Part shown: positions 16,163 to 25,763 of the stretch, piece by piece
Layout of the letters: every line of letters begins with the position of its first letter
Numbering within the stretch: position 1 is the first letter of the stretch
Origin: JBHHYU01 sp046757725
Lineage (GTDB): Bacteria; Desulfobacterota; Binatia; UBA9968
Direction: 5' to 3'
DNA length: 64,000 nucleotides
NCBI GenBank assembly: GCA_046757725.1
Contig: JBHHYU010000005.1
Span: 23,670-87,669 of the forward strand
Position numbers and translations under genes: made by a program
The notes under the pieces: model-generated
The model's input: the letters and a program-made list of their open reading frames with translations, nothing else
The model's database searches: none
What the model was told of the DNA's origin: nothing

Positions 16163-18224
16163 TGTGGGAATTCTTGGCCATGGGGGTGTAGGAAAGTCCT
16201 CACTAGGAGAGGCCATGCTGTTCAGCGGAGGGGCGACTCAGCGCATGGGTCATACTGAAGACGGGACTTCCGTTTTTGATTTTGAACCTGAGGAGATCAG
16301 GCGGAACGTTTCAATTTCTACGGCGTTTCACTCCCTGCTATGGAAAAAGACGATGATCAACCTCGTCGACACTCCGGGCTACCCTCCATTTCTAGGAGAG
16401 GCCATTCATGCGATGCGTGCCTTTGGTGGGGCTATCTTTCTGATCAATCCCTCCAGCGGGCTTAAGGTCGAAGCCGAAAGATTATGGGCCCGTGCTGACA
16501 ATGCCCATATCAGCCGGCTTATATTTATCGGCAAAATGGAACGCGAGAAATCCGAGCAAAAACAAGCAACCGATGCGATTCTAAGTCATCTCGGGGCAAA
16601 GGGAGTCTATCTGCAACTTCCGATTGGGGCAGAGGACGCATTCAGGGGCGTGGTCGACCTTCTTCTGATGAAGGCCGTTATCTTTGAAGGCAATAGTGGA
16701 AAGTTCACTCAATCGGAGATACCGGAGGATCTCAAAAAAAGCGCCGAGGACATGCGGGTGCAACTGATGGAAAGCGTAGCTGAGACAAATGACGTCTTGC
16801 TGGAAAAATATCTTGATGGCCAGGAGCTCTCCTTGGAAGAAATCAAGCAAACCCTTCGGGAAGGATGCCTAAGCGGAAAATTATTTCCGATTCTTTATGG
16901 TTCGGCGAGTCGACAGGTTGGGATCCCTCAGCTTATGGATGCCATCATCGATTATCTTCCCTCACCACTCGATAGAGGCAAGGTTCAAGGAAAAAATCCC
17001 GTTACCGGGGATTTGGAGCAACGAGCCGTTGACCCGGGTGGTCCATTTGCAGCCTTTGTTTTTAAAACCATTGTAGATCCGTTTGCCGGGAAGTTGTCGA
17101 TCATGCGGGTCTTTTCCGGAAAGATAAGCACAGAAATGGGCGTGTACAATTCAAATAAACAGGCCAAAGAGAAGGTCGGTCACCTATTTAGATTGGAAGG
17201 AAAAAAACAAGAAAACGTTCAGGAGGCAGTGGCCGGAGAAATTGTGGCAGCAGGGAAACTCAAGATAGCGAGTACAGGAGATACGCTCTGCGACGAGAAA
17301 GCACCGATCCAATTTGACGGGTTAGTCCAGTTTCCTCCGCTCATTGCCTTTGCTCTGGAGCCAAAGACCAAGGCAGACGAGGAAAAAGCACCGTTGGGCC
17401 TGCATCGAATGATGGAGGAAGATCTCAACATGGAAATGCATCGGGATCCACAGACCAGAGAGTTTATCCTTTCCGGTATGGGCCAGCTCCACATTGAGGT
17501 GATCGTCGAAAAACTCAGGCGTAAGTATGGGGCGGAGGTAAAGCTTCAAGCCCCGAAGGTGCCTTACAAGGAAACCATCAAGGGAAAAGTCAGCGCTCAA
17601 GGCAAATACAAACGACAGTCTGGGGGAAGAGGGCAATACGGAGATACCTGGATCAAGATTGAGCCGCTGCCCCGCGGAAAGGGGTTTGAATTTGTGAGTG
17701 AAATTGTCGGTGGGGCTATCCCGCGAAACTATATTCCTGCAGTAGAAAAAGGCGTGAAGGAAGCTTTGGCAGCCGGATACCTTGCGGGATACACCATGGT
17801 GGACATCCGTGTGACGCTTTACGATGGCTCCTACCATGAGGTGGATTCTTCGGATATGGCGTTTAAAATCGCTGGTTCGATGGGATTTAAGAATGCCGTG
17901 GAGAAGGCCAAGCCAATAATTCTAGAACCCATTATGTCCATGGAAGTATCTGTGCCGGACGATTCCATGGGCGATGTGATCGGAGACCTGAACAGCAGGA
18001 GAGGGCGAGTCCTGGGAGTCGAAACCAAGGGCCACACCCAATCCATTAAAGCTCGCGTTCCAATGGCAGAGGTGCTGAAATATGCTCAGGATCTACATGC
18101 GATGACCAGTGGTCGAGGAGGGTTCCAGATGGAGTTTTTTGGATATGAAGAACTCCCCCCTCACCTCACCGAGAAGGTCATCAAAGAAGCCAGAGACCCG
18201 GCGAGGGAGCAACATAAAGCTTAA
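16131..18224 (+). CDS. Elongation factor G-like GTPase with altered G4 motif
   Basis: 697 residues with the five EF-G domains. G1 is GHGGVGKS (16-23) and G3 is DTPG (80-83), but the switch I threonine region reads RRNVSIS and the guanine-specificity motif NKxD is GKME (134-137). This is the EF-G-like class (like mycobacterial FusA2) rather than the canonical translocase, and its nucleotide use may differ. Domain IV has GGRGQYGDTW and domain V has GRGGFQMEF. ATG 16131 follows AAGGGGGGG and overlaps the coaX end; the frame is open further upstream. True fusA is expected elsewhere, in the ribosomal protein cluster. Cellular role uncertain. Confidence 0.9.
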   Translation: MARADLEKLRNVGILGHGGVGKSSLGEAMLFSGGATQRMGHTEDGTSVFDFEPEEIRRNVSISTAFHSLLWKKTMINLVDTPGYPPFLGEAIHAMRAFGGAIFLINPSSGLKVEAERLWARADNAHISRLIFIGKMEREKSEQKQATDAILSHLGAKGVYLQLPIGAEDAFRGVVDLLLMKAVIFEGNSGKFTQSEIPEDLKKSAEDMRVQLMESVAETNDVLLEKYLDGQELSLEEIKQTLREGCLSGKLFPILYGSASRQVGIPQLMDAIIDYLPSPLDRGKVQGKNPVTGDLEQRAVDPGGPFAAFVFKTIVDPFAGKLSIMRVFSGKISTEMGVYNSNKQAKEKVGHLFRLEGKKQENVQEAVAGEIVAAGKLKIASTGDTLCDEKAPIQFDGLVQFPPLIAFALEPKTKADEEKAPLGLHRMMEEDLNMEMHRDPQTREFILSGMGQLHIEVIVEKLRRKYGAEVKLQAPKVPYKETIKGKVSAQGKYKRQSGGRGQYGDTWIKIEPLPRGKGFEFVSEIVGGAIPRNYIPAVEKGVKEALAAGYLAGYTMVDIRVTLYDGSYHEVDSSDMAFKIAGSMGFKNAVEKAKPIILEPIMSMEVSVPDDSMGDVIGDLNSRRGRVLGVETKGHTQSIKARVPMAEVLKYAQDLHAMTSGRGGFQMEFFGYEELPPHLTEKVIKEARDPAREQHKA

Positions 18225-18239
18225 ATTTGGTCCGAGGGA

Positions 18240-18443
18240 ATGGAAAAGAGTTTTGATCAACTCCAGGCCAGTCTTTTATATTGCAAACAGTGCAGACGGG
18301 CGATGCCTGTTCGCCAACGGCTTCTTTTAGTTTTACCTGATGGGGAACTGCATGATTATCTATGCCAGGGGTGTGGGCATTCGCTCGGCTCTAAGACGGA
18401 ACGTACAATGAGATCGCCTGCCTCTCAGAAGATAACACTTTAG
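18240..18443 (+). CDS. Small zinc-ribbon protein
   Basis: 67 residues with two knuckles, LYCKQCRRAM and YLCQGCGHSLG, spaced about 28 residues: a likely four-cysteine zinc site. No membrane segment. It lies 15 bases after the EF-G-like gene and just before the amidohydrolase, so co-transcription is likely. Function unknown; small ribbons like this may bind RNA or protein. Confidence 0.65.
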   Translation: MEKSFDQLQASLLYCKQCRRAMPVRQRLLLVLPDGELHDYLCQGCGHSLGSKTERTMRSPASQKITL

Positions 18444-18466
18444 TTGAAGTCCAGGGTGGGGTGACA

Positions 18467-19492
18467 ATGGTAACCATCGATGCGGATGCGCATGTCCTAG
18501 AGAACGAGCGTACTTGGGATTACATGGACCCATCGGAACATAAATTCAGGCCCGTGATTGTTTCTGAACGGGACCCGCAGCCGCCGGGTACAGAATATTG
18601 GCTGGTTGACGGGAAATTTCAACCAAAGGTAAAGAACGTCGGACAAGAAACCCCGAAGGCATCACGGGAGATGGCCGACATATCCAGCCGCTTAAGGCAT
18701 ATGGATGAGCTGGAAATCGATATACAGGTGCTCTATCCATCCCTTTTTCTGAGGCCTCTCACCAGGCGCCCCGAGGTGGAGCTGGCATTATGCAAAAGCT
18801 ATAATCGTTGGTTGGCGGATATCTGGAGACAGGAGAAAAAACGCCTGCGATGGGTGACGGTGCTGCCGCTCTTGACTATTGATAAGGCACTCGATGAAGC
18901 ACGGTTCGCAAAGAAAAACGGGGCCTGTGGAATTTTCCTACGCGGATTAGAAGGAGAGAGACGCCTAAACGACCCCTATTTCTTTCCTGTTTACGAGGAG
19001 GCCCGCAGACTGGATATGCCTGTGTGCGTCCATTCTGCGACGGGAAGCTTTACCCTGTTTGAGTTCTTTACCCAGGAGTGCGGCTTTTCGAAATTCAAAC
19101 TGGCAGGAGTCGGTGCTTTTCATTCGTTCATCTATGATGGTATTCCAGATAAGTTTCCAGGCCTCAGATTTGCATTTATCGAGTTTAGCGCTCAATGGTT
19201 GCCCTATGCCATCCACGACCTGGCTAAACGATTTCAGCGGCGAGGACAATCCCTTCAGAAGGAGCTTTTACGGGAAAAAAGGATTTATGTGGCGTGCCAG
19301 ACAGACGACGACATGCCGAATGTCGTTAAATATTCCGGCGAAAACAACCTCGTGATCGGTTCCGATTACGGCCATTCAGATACGGCCAGCGAGATTGAAG
19401 CCTTGCGGAAATTAAAGCGGCAGGGCGGTCTTAACCCTGATACGATTGGCAAGATACTGGATGACAACCCGCGAACCCTCTATGGTCTTTGA
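18467..19492 (+). CDS. Amidohydrolase-2 family (metal-dependent TIM-barrel) hydrolase
   Basis: 341 residues. The start DADAHVLENERTWDYM matches the metal-binding strand 1 of the ACMSD/amidohydrolase-2 family, although the usual HxH is AHV with only one histidine. Later sites are VCVHSATG (strand 5 histidine), FIEFSAQWLPY and LVIGSDYGHSD (the catalytic aspartate region). These enzymes are decarboxylases or hydrolases of aromatic or related acids; the substrate cannot be told. ATG 18467 has GGGTGGGG upstream and is preferred to GTG 18461. Confidence 0.85.
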   Translation: MVTIDADAHVLENERTWDYMDPSEHKFRPVIVSERDPQPPGTEYWLVDGKFQPKVKNVGQETPKASREMADISSRLRHMDELEIDIQVLYPSLFLRPLTRRPEVELALCKSYNRWLADIWRQEKKRLRWVTVLPLLTIDKALDEARFAKKNGACGIFLRGLEGERRLNDPYFFPVYEEARRLDMPVCVHSATGSFTLFEFFTQECGFSKFKLAGVGAFHSFIYDGIPDKFPGLRFAFIEFSAQWLPYAIHDLAKRFQRRGQSLQKELLREKRIYVACQTDDDMPNVVKYSGENNLVIGSDYGHSDTASEIEALRKLKRQGGLNPDTIGKILDDNPRTLYGL

Positions 19493-19659
19493 GTCGTGCT
19501 GATTGACTGTTTTTTTAAGCGGGGGGCTTCTTTTTCAGGCTAAAAGGAGATGAAGGTTTTGAAGGTGGCAAGCGTCGGGATGACGTAACAGCGCCTGAGG
19601 AATGATTCCGCCAGGTTCCCAAGTTCGATGGGAGGATTTCCCTCCTGAGAGGAGGATCA

Positions 19660-20151
19660 ATGCTTGGCGCAACACCATACGCTCAAACGCTACGAGCTAT
19701 CGGCCAATCCCTGGCGAATTGGCAGTTCCAGGATTTTGAGCTCAAGACTATTAACCGCGATTTTCTGGTGCGCGGAGAAGGCAGGGCACCTCCACAACGG
19801 CGAAGTATCCTTCGAACGATCTTCCTAAGAGCACAGCACTCAAAGCCCACCTTCTTCGAGTTCCGTTATACCCCCGAGGATATAGAGCAGCTGGAAATAG
19901 AGGGACAGTCAAAGCGGCGAGACCCGCAGGGGATGCCCGACTTTTCTAAGTTACCGCAGATTTTGCGTACCCTTGGTGCTTACATGGACATGAGAGGTAT
20001 CCGGCTGCACGGAATCCACAGACAAGGGGTGAGGTTGACTCTCCAATACAAAAAACCGGGGGATCAACTGGAAGTCGAAGATCATACCATCCCATCCTTT
20101 TACAAACTCTTCACCCATTTAGTTAAACAGAGAAAAGGGCGCTACCCTTGA
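19660..20151 (+). CDS. Unknown-family protein, paralogue 1 of 3
   Basis: 163 residues, not recognised. It shares blocks in the same order with the proteins at 46202 and 46832: TLRAIGQSL near the start, YTPEDIEQLEIEG, MPDFSKL, ILRTLGAYMDMRG and PSFYKLF near the end. There is no signal peptide, membrane segment or metal site, so it is probably a soluble cytoplasmic protein; many conserved aromatic and charged residues suggest a binding domain. GAGAGGAGG lies before ATG 19660, a strong ribosome binding site. The 167 bases upstream contain CCTGAGGAA and a GGGAGG hairpin that faintly recall the intergenic repeat. Confidence 0.75.
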   Translation: MLGATPYAQTLRAIGQSLANWQFQDFELKTINRDFLVRGEGRAPPQRRSILRTIFLRAQHSKPTFFEFRYTPEDIEQLEIEGQSKRRDPQGMPDFSKLPQILRTLGAYMDMRGIRLHGIHRQGVRLTLQYKKPGDQLEVEDHTIPSFYKLFTHLVKQRKGRYP

Positions 20152-20243
20152 GGCAGGGTTTTTGCACAACCGTGCTGCCGGCCAAGGATCAAACAGCGGA
20201 ATTCGAGCTGGTTCATCATCTGCCTCACACGTTTTAATTTCTT

Positions 20244-21101
20244 ATGAATAACCATCGACCGGCAATTATTGTACACGGGGGAGCAGGGTCTGTCTCGGAG
20301 GCAGCGCTCCCCATTCGACTTGAAGGATGCAAGCAGGCCGCACTTGTCGGCTGGGAACAGCTTGCCAAAGGCGCCTCAGCGCTCGATGCCGTAGAGAGAT
20401 CACTTGTGGTTTTGGAAGATAACCCAACCTTCAACGCCGGTACCGGTTCCACGCTTAATAGCCTGGGACAAGTGGAAATGGATGCTGCTATTATGGATGG
20501 CCGGAGCCTTTCTGGAGGGGCGGTGGCTGCAGTCAGGGGAATTAAAAATCCCATTAAACTGGCACGTAAGGTATTGGAAGATGGCCGTCATGTTCTCTTG
20601 GCGGGCGACGGGGCGCTCCTCTTTGCGCAACAATCGGGCATTCCCCAATGTTCTCCCGAGTCGCTCATCGTTAGGGACCGGCGGAGAGAGAGGCGGGATA
20701 AACACGGTACGGTCGGCTGTGTCGCACTGGATCGGGCAGGTGGAATCGTGGCAGGAACTTCAACCGGGGGGATTTTCAATAAGCTGCCCGGGAGAGTGGG
20801 CGATTCAGCAGCCCTGGGCTGCGGCATCTATGCTGACGAAGTTGCGGGTGTCTCCTGCACGGGTATGGGGGAGGGCATTATTCGCACCGTCATGGCCAAA
20901 ACAGCCCTAGATATGGTACGCAGTAAATCTCATCCACTAACGGCGGCGAAGCGGGCCATCACCTTACTCGAGAAAAAGACAGGCAGTCGAGCCGGCGTGA
21001 TCATCATTGATCATCGCGGAAGATTCGGATATGCGCGGAACACGGAACGGATGCCGATGTGCCTGATCGCGGATGCAGCTCATATCACCACGCAGAGCTA
21101 A
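20244..21101 (+). CDS. Isoaspartyl peptidase / plant-type L-asparaginase (Ntn hydrolase)
   Basis: 285 residues. IIVHGGAGSV opens the chain, NPTFNAGTGSTLN is the family glycine-rich block, and DKHGTVGCVALD contains the autoprocessing threonine T156, which becomes the N-terminal nucleophile after cleavage into two subunits. GTSTGG and RVGDSAALGCGIYAD form the substrate site. It hydrolyses isoaspartyl dipeptides or asparagine in the cytoplasm. The gene appears monocistronic and converges with the ccm operon 15 bases away. Confidence 0.94.
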   Translation: MNNHRPAIIVHGGAGSVSEAALPIRLEGCKQAALVGWEQLAKGASALDAVERSLVVLEDNPTFNAGTGSTLNSLGQVEMDAAIMDGRSLSGGAVAAVRGIKNPIKLARKVLEDGRHVLLAGDGALLFAQQSGIPQCSPESLIVRDRRRERRDKHGTVGCVALDRAGGIVAGTSTGGIFNKLPGRVGDSAALGCGIYADEVAGVSCTGMGEGIIRTVMAKTALDMVRSKSHPLTAAKRAITLLEKKTGSRAGVIIIDHRGRFGYARNTERMPMCLIADAAHITTQS

Positions 21102-21116
21102 GTCCAAGACTTTGCT

Positions 21117-22787
21117 TCATTGACGGGTGATAACAATGTCGACATTGTGAGACCCTATCTTCACTGGATTATCTTTGGCTTCCCCCCGTAGATTTCCCGG
21201 TTCCTTAGTCATTGCGTTGCCGTCTTTATCCAGCAGCGCCGACACGCGTACTTTGGCGGGAAAGGACTGGCCCGGCATGATGATGTCTTTTGAACTCAGG
21301 GAATAAACAGATGGAAAGACTGGCTGGTTGATTTTCTTTACGGCCAGAGGAGGGCCTCCTGCGGAATCGGACGAACGTGCGATGATAAAGAGAACGCCCC
21401 GACCTAGCATGTTTGGCTTGAGCTTAGGATCCAGAGACACGGTTCCCCGTATACCGGCTGTGGGCAGCGGAACCTGAGCAGGTTGTGAGCCCGTTTTTTT
21501 ACCGGCAACTAGTTTGTTTAGTTCTGCAATCGTATTCTGTATTTCCTCTTTTTGTGCCCCGGCTGGGAGCAGGTTTACAAGTCTGTTCAATGCCTCACGG
21601 GCCCCCACGTAGTCTTTTTTTGCATGATAAAGAACTAGGCCTTTTCCTAAAAGGGCAAGCGGATAATTAGGGGTGGTCAGGAGGGCCCGATTGAACGCCA
21701 AGAGAGCACCATCGGAATGTCCGGCTTGAGTCAGAATCAATCCCATGTACGTATGCGCCTCAGGTTGATTTGGATCTATCTCGAGGGCACGCTTGAAGGT
21801 CGTAATGGCTGCCCGGAGGTCATGTCGCTCAAATGCAGCTCGACCCTGAGAAAGGAGATTCGGAAGATCTTTCGATGCGACTCCTCCCGTTCCTGGCTTG
21901 CCCCTGAGCCCTCCTGCGTCAGTACCCGTGAGAAAGTCGCCGGTGACGGAATCCTGTTGGGATAACCGGGGCCGGAGGGATCTGGTTAAAAGCACACCAA
22001 TAGTGACCCCGAAAACCAAAAGAAATATGCCTCCCGCGGCAAGCCTCCAGCCCCTTTGGGAGACCTTCCCCTTTTCCAAAGTCTGCTTCGTTGCCTGACC
22101 CTGCTTGCTTTCGGTTGTCGCAGTCCGTGCGATAGGGTGAGGAGAGGCAGACAAATCGATCTCTCTTAGGACCATCGCGGCCTGAGCTTCAAGGCTTTGC
22201 CGCGACTCTCTGTAGTCCGCCTCAGAAAGTTTTCCCGTCTGGTAGTCGAACTCGAGTTCCCTGAGATTCGCGTAGAGCCTATTCCGTTCCAGCTGGAGAG
22301 GTGGGGGGAGGCTTTGCGCCTGTAAATCTGAACTAATATTCTCTTTCTCTGCCGCTTCGCGGCGTACGCGGTCAATAAGAGCTGGGTCCACGGTTTTTGG
22401 TTGGTGCTTATCTGTTTTACGTACCGAGCGTCTTAAAAGCAAAACTGCAATGAGAAATCCGACAGCTAAGGCGAAAAAGGGCAGTACCCACACCAACAGA
22501 TTGAAACCCCTTCTTGGCGGGGCAAGGAGGACCCAGTCTCCGTATTTTGAGACAAAATAGGCTTTCACCTGGTCCGGTTCCTTACCTTCTTTGAGCTGTT
22601 TACGAATCACCGCTCGCATCTCCTGGGCCAACTCGGAGGGCGAGTCGGCAACGGAGAGGTTTTGACATACCGGACACCGCAGGACAGCGCCTATTTGCTG
22701 CGCCTGCTCTTCCAGATCCGGCGGCTGTGCCAGGAGAGCCGGTGAAGGGGTCAATAGCAGAATTAGAACCAGTAGGGTGCGCCACAT
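21117..22787 (-). CDS. ccmH: CcmH-CcmI (CycL-CycH) fusion for cytochrome c maturation
   Basis: 556 residues. The first 20 are a signal peptide. Residues 30-110 are CcmH, with LRCPVCQNLSVADS (C38, C41), which reduces apocytochrome cysteines; a membrane helix ends this part near 125. A second membrane helix, around residues 248-266, opens the CcmI part, followed by TPR repeats (residues about 300-430; RGRAAFERHDLRAAITTFKR and following) that hold the apocytochrome, and a C-terminal domain with GIRGTVSLDPKLK. In many proteobacteria these are two genes; a single chain is also seen in some. Last gene of the ccm operon. Confidence 0.92.
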   Translation of the reverse strand: MWRTLLVLILLLTPSPALLAQPPDLEEQAQQIGAVLRCPVCQNLSVADSPSELAQEMRAVIRKQLKEGKEPDQVKAYFVSKYGDWVLLAPPRRGFNLLVWVLPFFALAVGFLIAVLLLRRSVRKTDKHQPKTVDPALIDRVRREAAEKENISSDLQAQSLPPPLQLERNRLYANLRELEFDYQTGKLSEADYRESRQSLEAQAAMVLREIDLSASPHPIARTATTESKQGQATKQTLEKGKVSQRGWRLAAGGIFLLVFGVTIGVLLTRSLRPRLSQQDSVTGDFLTGTDAGGLRGKPGTGGVASKDLPNLLSQGRAAFERHDLRAAITTFKRALEIDPNQPEAHTYMGLILTQAGHSDGALLAFNRALLTTPNYPLALLGKGLVLYHAKKDYVGAREALNRLVNLLPAGAQKEEIQNTIAELNKLVAGKKTGSQPAQVPLPTAGIRGTVSLDPKLKPNMLGRGVLFIIARSSDSAGGPPLAVKKINQPVFPSVYSLSSKDIIMPGQSFPAKVRVSALLDKDGNAMTKEPGNLRGEAKDNPVKIGSHNVDIVITRQ

Positions 22788-22793
22788 AACAGG

Positions 22794-23360
22794 TTACCGG
22801 ATGGACTGATACTCTCCTTTTCCTTCCTGTGCACTCACCACCCTGTTTTGAGCTTCATTCACTTTGGCGGTTAAAAGGGATGTTTCAATCGACCCCGCAT
22901 GTTTGTACGTGATTCGCCCTTCAGGGTCGATAAAAAAGCTTTCCGGGATTCCCCAGACGCCATAATCAATCGCGATCTTTCCCGAGGCATCCCGGCCATT
23001 CGGATAAGTGATATTAAATTCGCGAATAAAAGCTCGGCCATTCTTTTCTGTGTCCTGGATTTCGATCCCCAGAAAGACGATATCTTCATCCTTAAGTTTC
23101 TGCCATGCCGTTTCGAGATCTCTTGCCTCGGCCCTGCACGGGGGGCACCAGGAAGACCAAAAATTAAGAAAGACTACCTTCCCTCGCAAATCCTCGAGAC
23201 GCAGTTTCTTACCGTCGAAAAGTGCCAGAGTAAAAGGCGCAGCCTGTCGTCCAATCAATGGGGATGGAATGTATCGGGGGTCACGATTAAAGCCATAGGC
23301 GAGTATCCCAATAAGGGGAAGAATGATGCCTAAGGTAACGATCAGGCGCCGCCAAGGCAT
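22794..23360 (-). CDS. ccmG: Thiol:disulfide interchange protein CcmG/DsbE
   Basis: 188 residues with an N-terminal membrane anchor (LIVTLGIILPLIGILAYGF) and a periplasmic thioredoxin fold. FLNFWSSWCPPCRAEA holds the redox pair C72/C75, and YGVWGIPESFFIDPEGRI contains the cis-proline loop and the family WGIPE segment. It keeps apocytochrome or CcmH cysteines reduced for haem ligation. It starts just after ccmF ends. Confidence 0.95.
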   Translation of the reverse strand: MPWRRLIVTLGIILPLIGILAYGFNRDPRYIPSPLIGRQAAPFTLALFDGKKLRLEDLRGKVVFLNFWSSWCPPCRAEARDLETAWQKLKDEDIVFLGIEIQDTEKNGRAFIREFNITYPNGRDASGKIAIDYGVWGIPESFFIDPEGRITYKHAGSIETSLLTAKVNEAQNRVVSAQEGKGEYQSIR

Positions 23361-23361
23361 C

Positions 23362-25323
23362 TCAACCCTCCCTCCGCACCATTTGCCGGGCAGGCCAGAT
23401 AGAAACGATAGTGCCGAAAACTATAACGATCCCGCCGATCCACATCCAGGCTAAAAGCGGTCGCACAAGAACCTTCAACGTGGCTTGGTTCTGCTCAAGT
23501 TCGCTAAAACCTGAAAGGATAACGTAGAGGTCATGGCTGAAACTACTGCGGTGAACCGCCCGCCCGACCGGAGATTGCCGGTTGGGGAAAAACTTCAGGG
23601 CAGGGGAAAGGACTCCCAATTCATGCCCACTGTTGAAGACGCGAAAAACCCCTTCCACACGGAAGTGGGTGGCGCGCTGGGATCCCTTCAACCCTTCAAA
23701 TTCGAGCCGATAGGGTTTTATTGAAATGCTATCTCCCCGTTGGAGCGTAGCTTCACGCTCTACACTATAACTCATGGATCCGGTAATACCCATGATGATC
23801 AAGACCACGCCAAGGTGGACGACCAGGCCACCGTACCGGCGCTGGTTGCGTCGAACCAACGTTCTCAGCGCTGAAAAAACGCCCTCTCCAGCAAGTCTGT
23901 GCCGGGTTCGAACGGCGAGCGCCGTATCGAATAGAATCGTAAAGATCACAAAGGCCGAAAGCGTGAAACCAAGAAGTGGGAAGAAATCCCTCACCGACAT
24001 CGCAATAAGGACCATAGCCGTAAACAGGGAAGCGGTCGCAGGCCACAGGAAATTTCGCCTGAGGTTGTCCCAGGAGGCCTTTCTCCAGGCAATCATGGGG
24101 CCGACACCCATAAGAAAGACCAAAAGAAGAAAAAGAGGGGCAACCACGGAGTTAAAATAGGGGGCTCCTACGCTTACCTGAGAACCAGTCACCGCTTCGG
24201 AGATCAGAGGAAAGATAGTCCCCAAGAAGATCGTAAAAAGAGCGGAAACCAAAACAACATTGTTGAGGAGAAACGTCGATTCGCGGCTGACCATCGAATC
24301 TAATTCCGGCTGACCTTTGAGTTTATCTGCCCGAAATGCCAGCAGGCCAAAAGAGCCGAGAAGAACAAAACCAAGAAATGAAAGAAATATCACCCCGACG
24401 GGTCCGGAGGAAAAAGCATGGATCGAGGAAAGGACACCGGAACGAGTGAGAAAGGTGCCGAAAATCGTCAGGCTAAAGGCGATGATGATCAAAGAAAGGT
24501 TCCAGACCTTAAGCATACGTCGCCGCTCTTGGACTTGAATGGAGTGAAGAAAGGCGGTGGCCGGGAGCCAAGGCATGAAGGCTGCATTTTCAACGGGGTC
24601 CCAGGCCCAGTATCCACCCCACCCCAGGACATGGTACGACCACCACGCCCCCACCAGGTTGCCCATCGTCAAAAAAAACCAGGCGATAATCGTCCAGCGG
24701 CGGGTTGTAACGATCCACGCCTCGTCCAGTTTCCCCTTGATGAGGGCGGCCATGGCGAAGGCGTAGGGAACCGTCAGGGCAACGAAGCCGGTATAGAGCA
24801 GTGGTGGATGAGTTAGCATGTTCGCGTCTTCTAAAAGTGGATTGAGCCCCTGACCGTCAGCAGGGACGGGAAAAACACTCTCAAAAGGATTCGATGCAAA
24901 TGCGATCACAGAAAGGAAAAAAGCGGAAACGATGGAGAAGATCATCAAGACCCACGGCATCGTTTCCGTGTGCCGGTCCTTATAAATCCACGCCAGCAGG
25001 GCAGAGAAGATAATAAGGATCCACTCCCATAGAAGCACCGAACCCTCAAGAGCTCCCCATAGGCCGGTTACACGGTAGTAGACGGGGGTGGATCGGGTCG
25101 TATTAAAAACCACGTACTTTATGGAAAAGTCCGTGGTCACAAGGGCATAAATCAAGCAGGCGGCGGCGGTAGTGACCAGCGCAAATTGACCGAGGATAGC
25201 AGCTCGGGTGCCGACAAGAAATCCGTGCTTTCCAGTACGAGCTCCCAGTATTGGGGAAAGAATCCCCCACACGGCTAAGAAGATTGCCACGACGATGCTG
25301 GCATGGCCAACTGTTGCGGTCAT
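23362..25323 (-). CDS. ccmF: Haem lyase subunit CcmF
   Basis: 653 residues, about 14-15 membrane helices. The tryptophan-rich haem-handling segment is GAWWSYHVLGWGGYWAWDPVEN, with FLTRSGVLSSIHAF after it. It takes haem from holo-CcmE and, with CcmH, ligates it to apocytochrome c in the periplasm. ATG 25323 lies five bases after the ccmE stop. Confidence 0.97.
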   Translation of the reverse strand: MTATVGHASIVVAIFLAVWGILSPILGARTGKHGFLVGTRAAILGQFALVTTAAACLIYALVTTDFSIKYVVFNTTRSTPVYYRVTGLWGALEGSVLLWEWILIIFSALLAWIYKDRHTETMPWVLMIFSIVSAFFLSVIAFASNPFESVFPVPADGQGLNPLLEDANMLTHPPLLYTGFVALTVPYAFAMAALIKGKLDEAWIVTTRRWTIIAWFFLTMGNLVGAWWSYHVLGWGGYWAWDPVENAAFMPWLPATAFLHSIQVQERRRMLKVWNLSLIIIAFSLTIFGTFLTRSGVLSSIHAFSSGPVGVIFLSFLGFVLLGSFGLLAFRADKLKGQPELDSMVSRESTFLLNNVVLVSALFTIFLGTIFPLISEAVTGSQVSVGAPYFNSVVAPLFLLLVFLMGVGPMIAWRKASWDNLRRNFLWPATASLFTAMVLIAMSVRDFFPLLGFTLSAFVIFTILFDTALAVRTRHRLAGEGVFSALRTLVRRNQRRYGGLVVHLGVVLIIMGITGSMSYSVEREATLQRGDSISIKPYRLEFEGLKGSQRATHFRVEGVFRVFNSGHELGVLSPALKFFPNRQSPVGRAVHRSSFSHDLYVILSGFSELEQNQATLKVLVRPLLAWMWIGGIVIVFGTIVSIWPARQMVRREG

Positions 25324-25328
25324 CCTTT

Positions 25329-25763
25329 TTACGGCTCCTTACCGGGGACAAAGCTCCTTGCCTCAGCATGTTTCCCTTTTTTGGGAGGACTGTACTCTTC
25401 TGAATGCTTGGCCATAATCGTTGTAGCAAGAAAAATCCCGTTTTTACTGATGCGACCCTCAACCACAGCCCCTTTTCCCTCGGAAAATAGATCGGGCGGG
25501 ACACCATGAAAGTATACAGGGATCGATGCTTTTCCATCCGTGATTTGAAAGCGATAGGTGAGATTTTTGAGATCCTTCTCCAAGGACCCTGGCACAACCA
25601 TTCCTCCCAGGCGTAAAAACTGATCCCCGGATACTTTCTCTTGCCCTTTCAACTCTGAGGGAGTGCGGAAATAGACAATAGCCTGACGCATCCCCCCGTA
25701 GATTAAATAAGACAGCGCTGCAACGATGATAACCCCTCCGATAATGAATCTTCTCTTTCTCAT
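25329..25763 (-). CDS. ccmE: Haem chaperone CcmE
   Basis: 144 residues: one N-terminal membrane helix, then a periplasmic OB-fold. The covalent haem site is AKHSEEYSPP, with H120 and Y124 in the H-x3-Y arrangement. The tail after it is short and basic. Receives haem through CcmC/CcmAB and hands it to CcmF. About 117 bases separate it from ccmD, longer than other gaps in the operon. Confidence 0.96.
   Translation of the reverse strand: MRKRRFIIGGVIIVAALSYLIYGGMRQAIVYFRTPSELKGQEKVSGDQFLRLGGMVVPGSLEKDLKNLTYRFQITDGKASIPVYFHGVPPDLFSEGKGAVVEGRISKNGIFLATTIMAKHSEEYSPPKKGKHAEARSFVPGKEP

Noticed and set aside
19500..19545. Terminator after the amidohydrolase gene (AAGC-GGGGG-GCTT then CTTTTT)
   Set aside because: Only a 4-bp stem; too weak to call.
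25103..25597. 164-codon minus-strand frame across the ccmE/ccmF boundary
   Set aside because: Out of frame with two well-supported ccm genes that together cover it.
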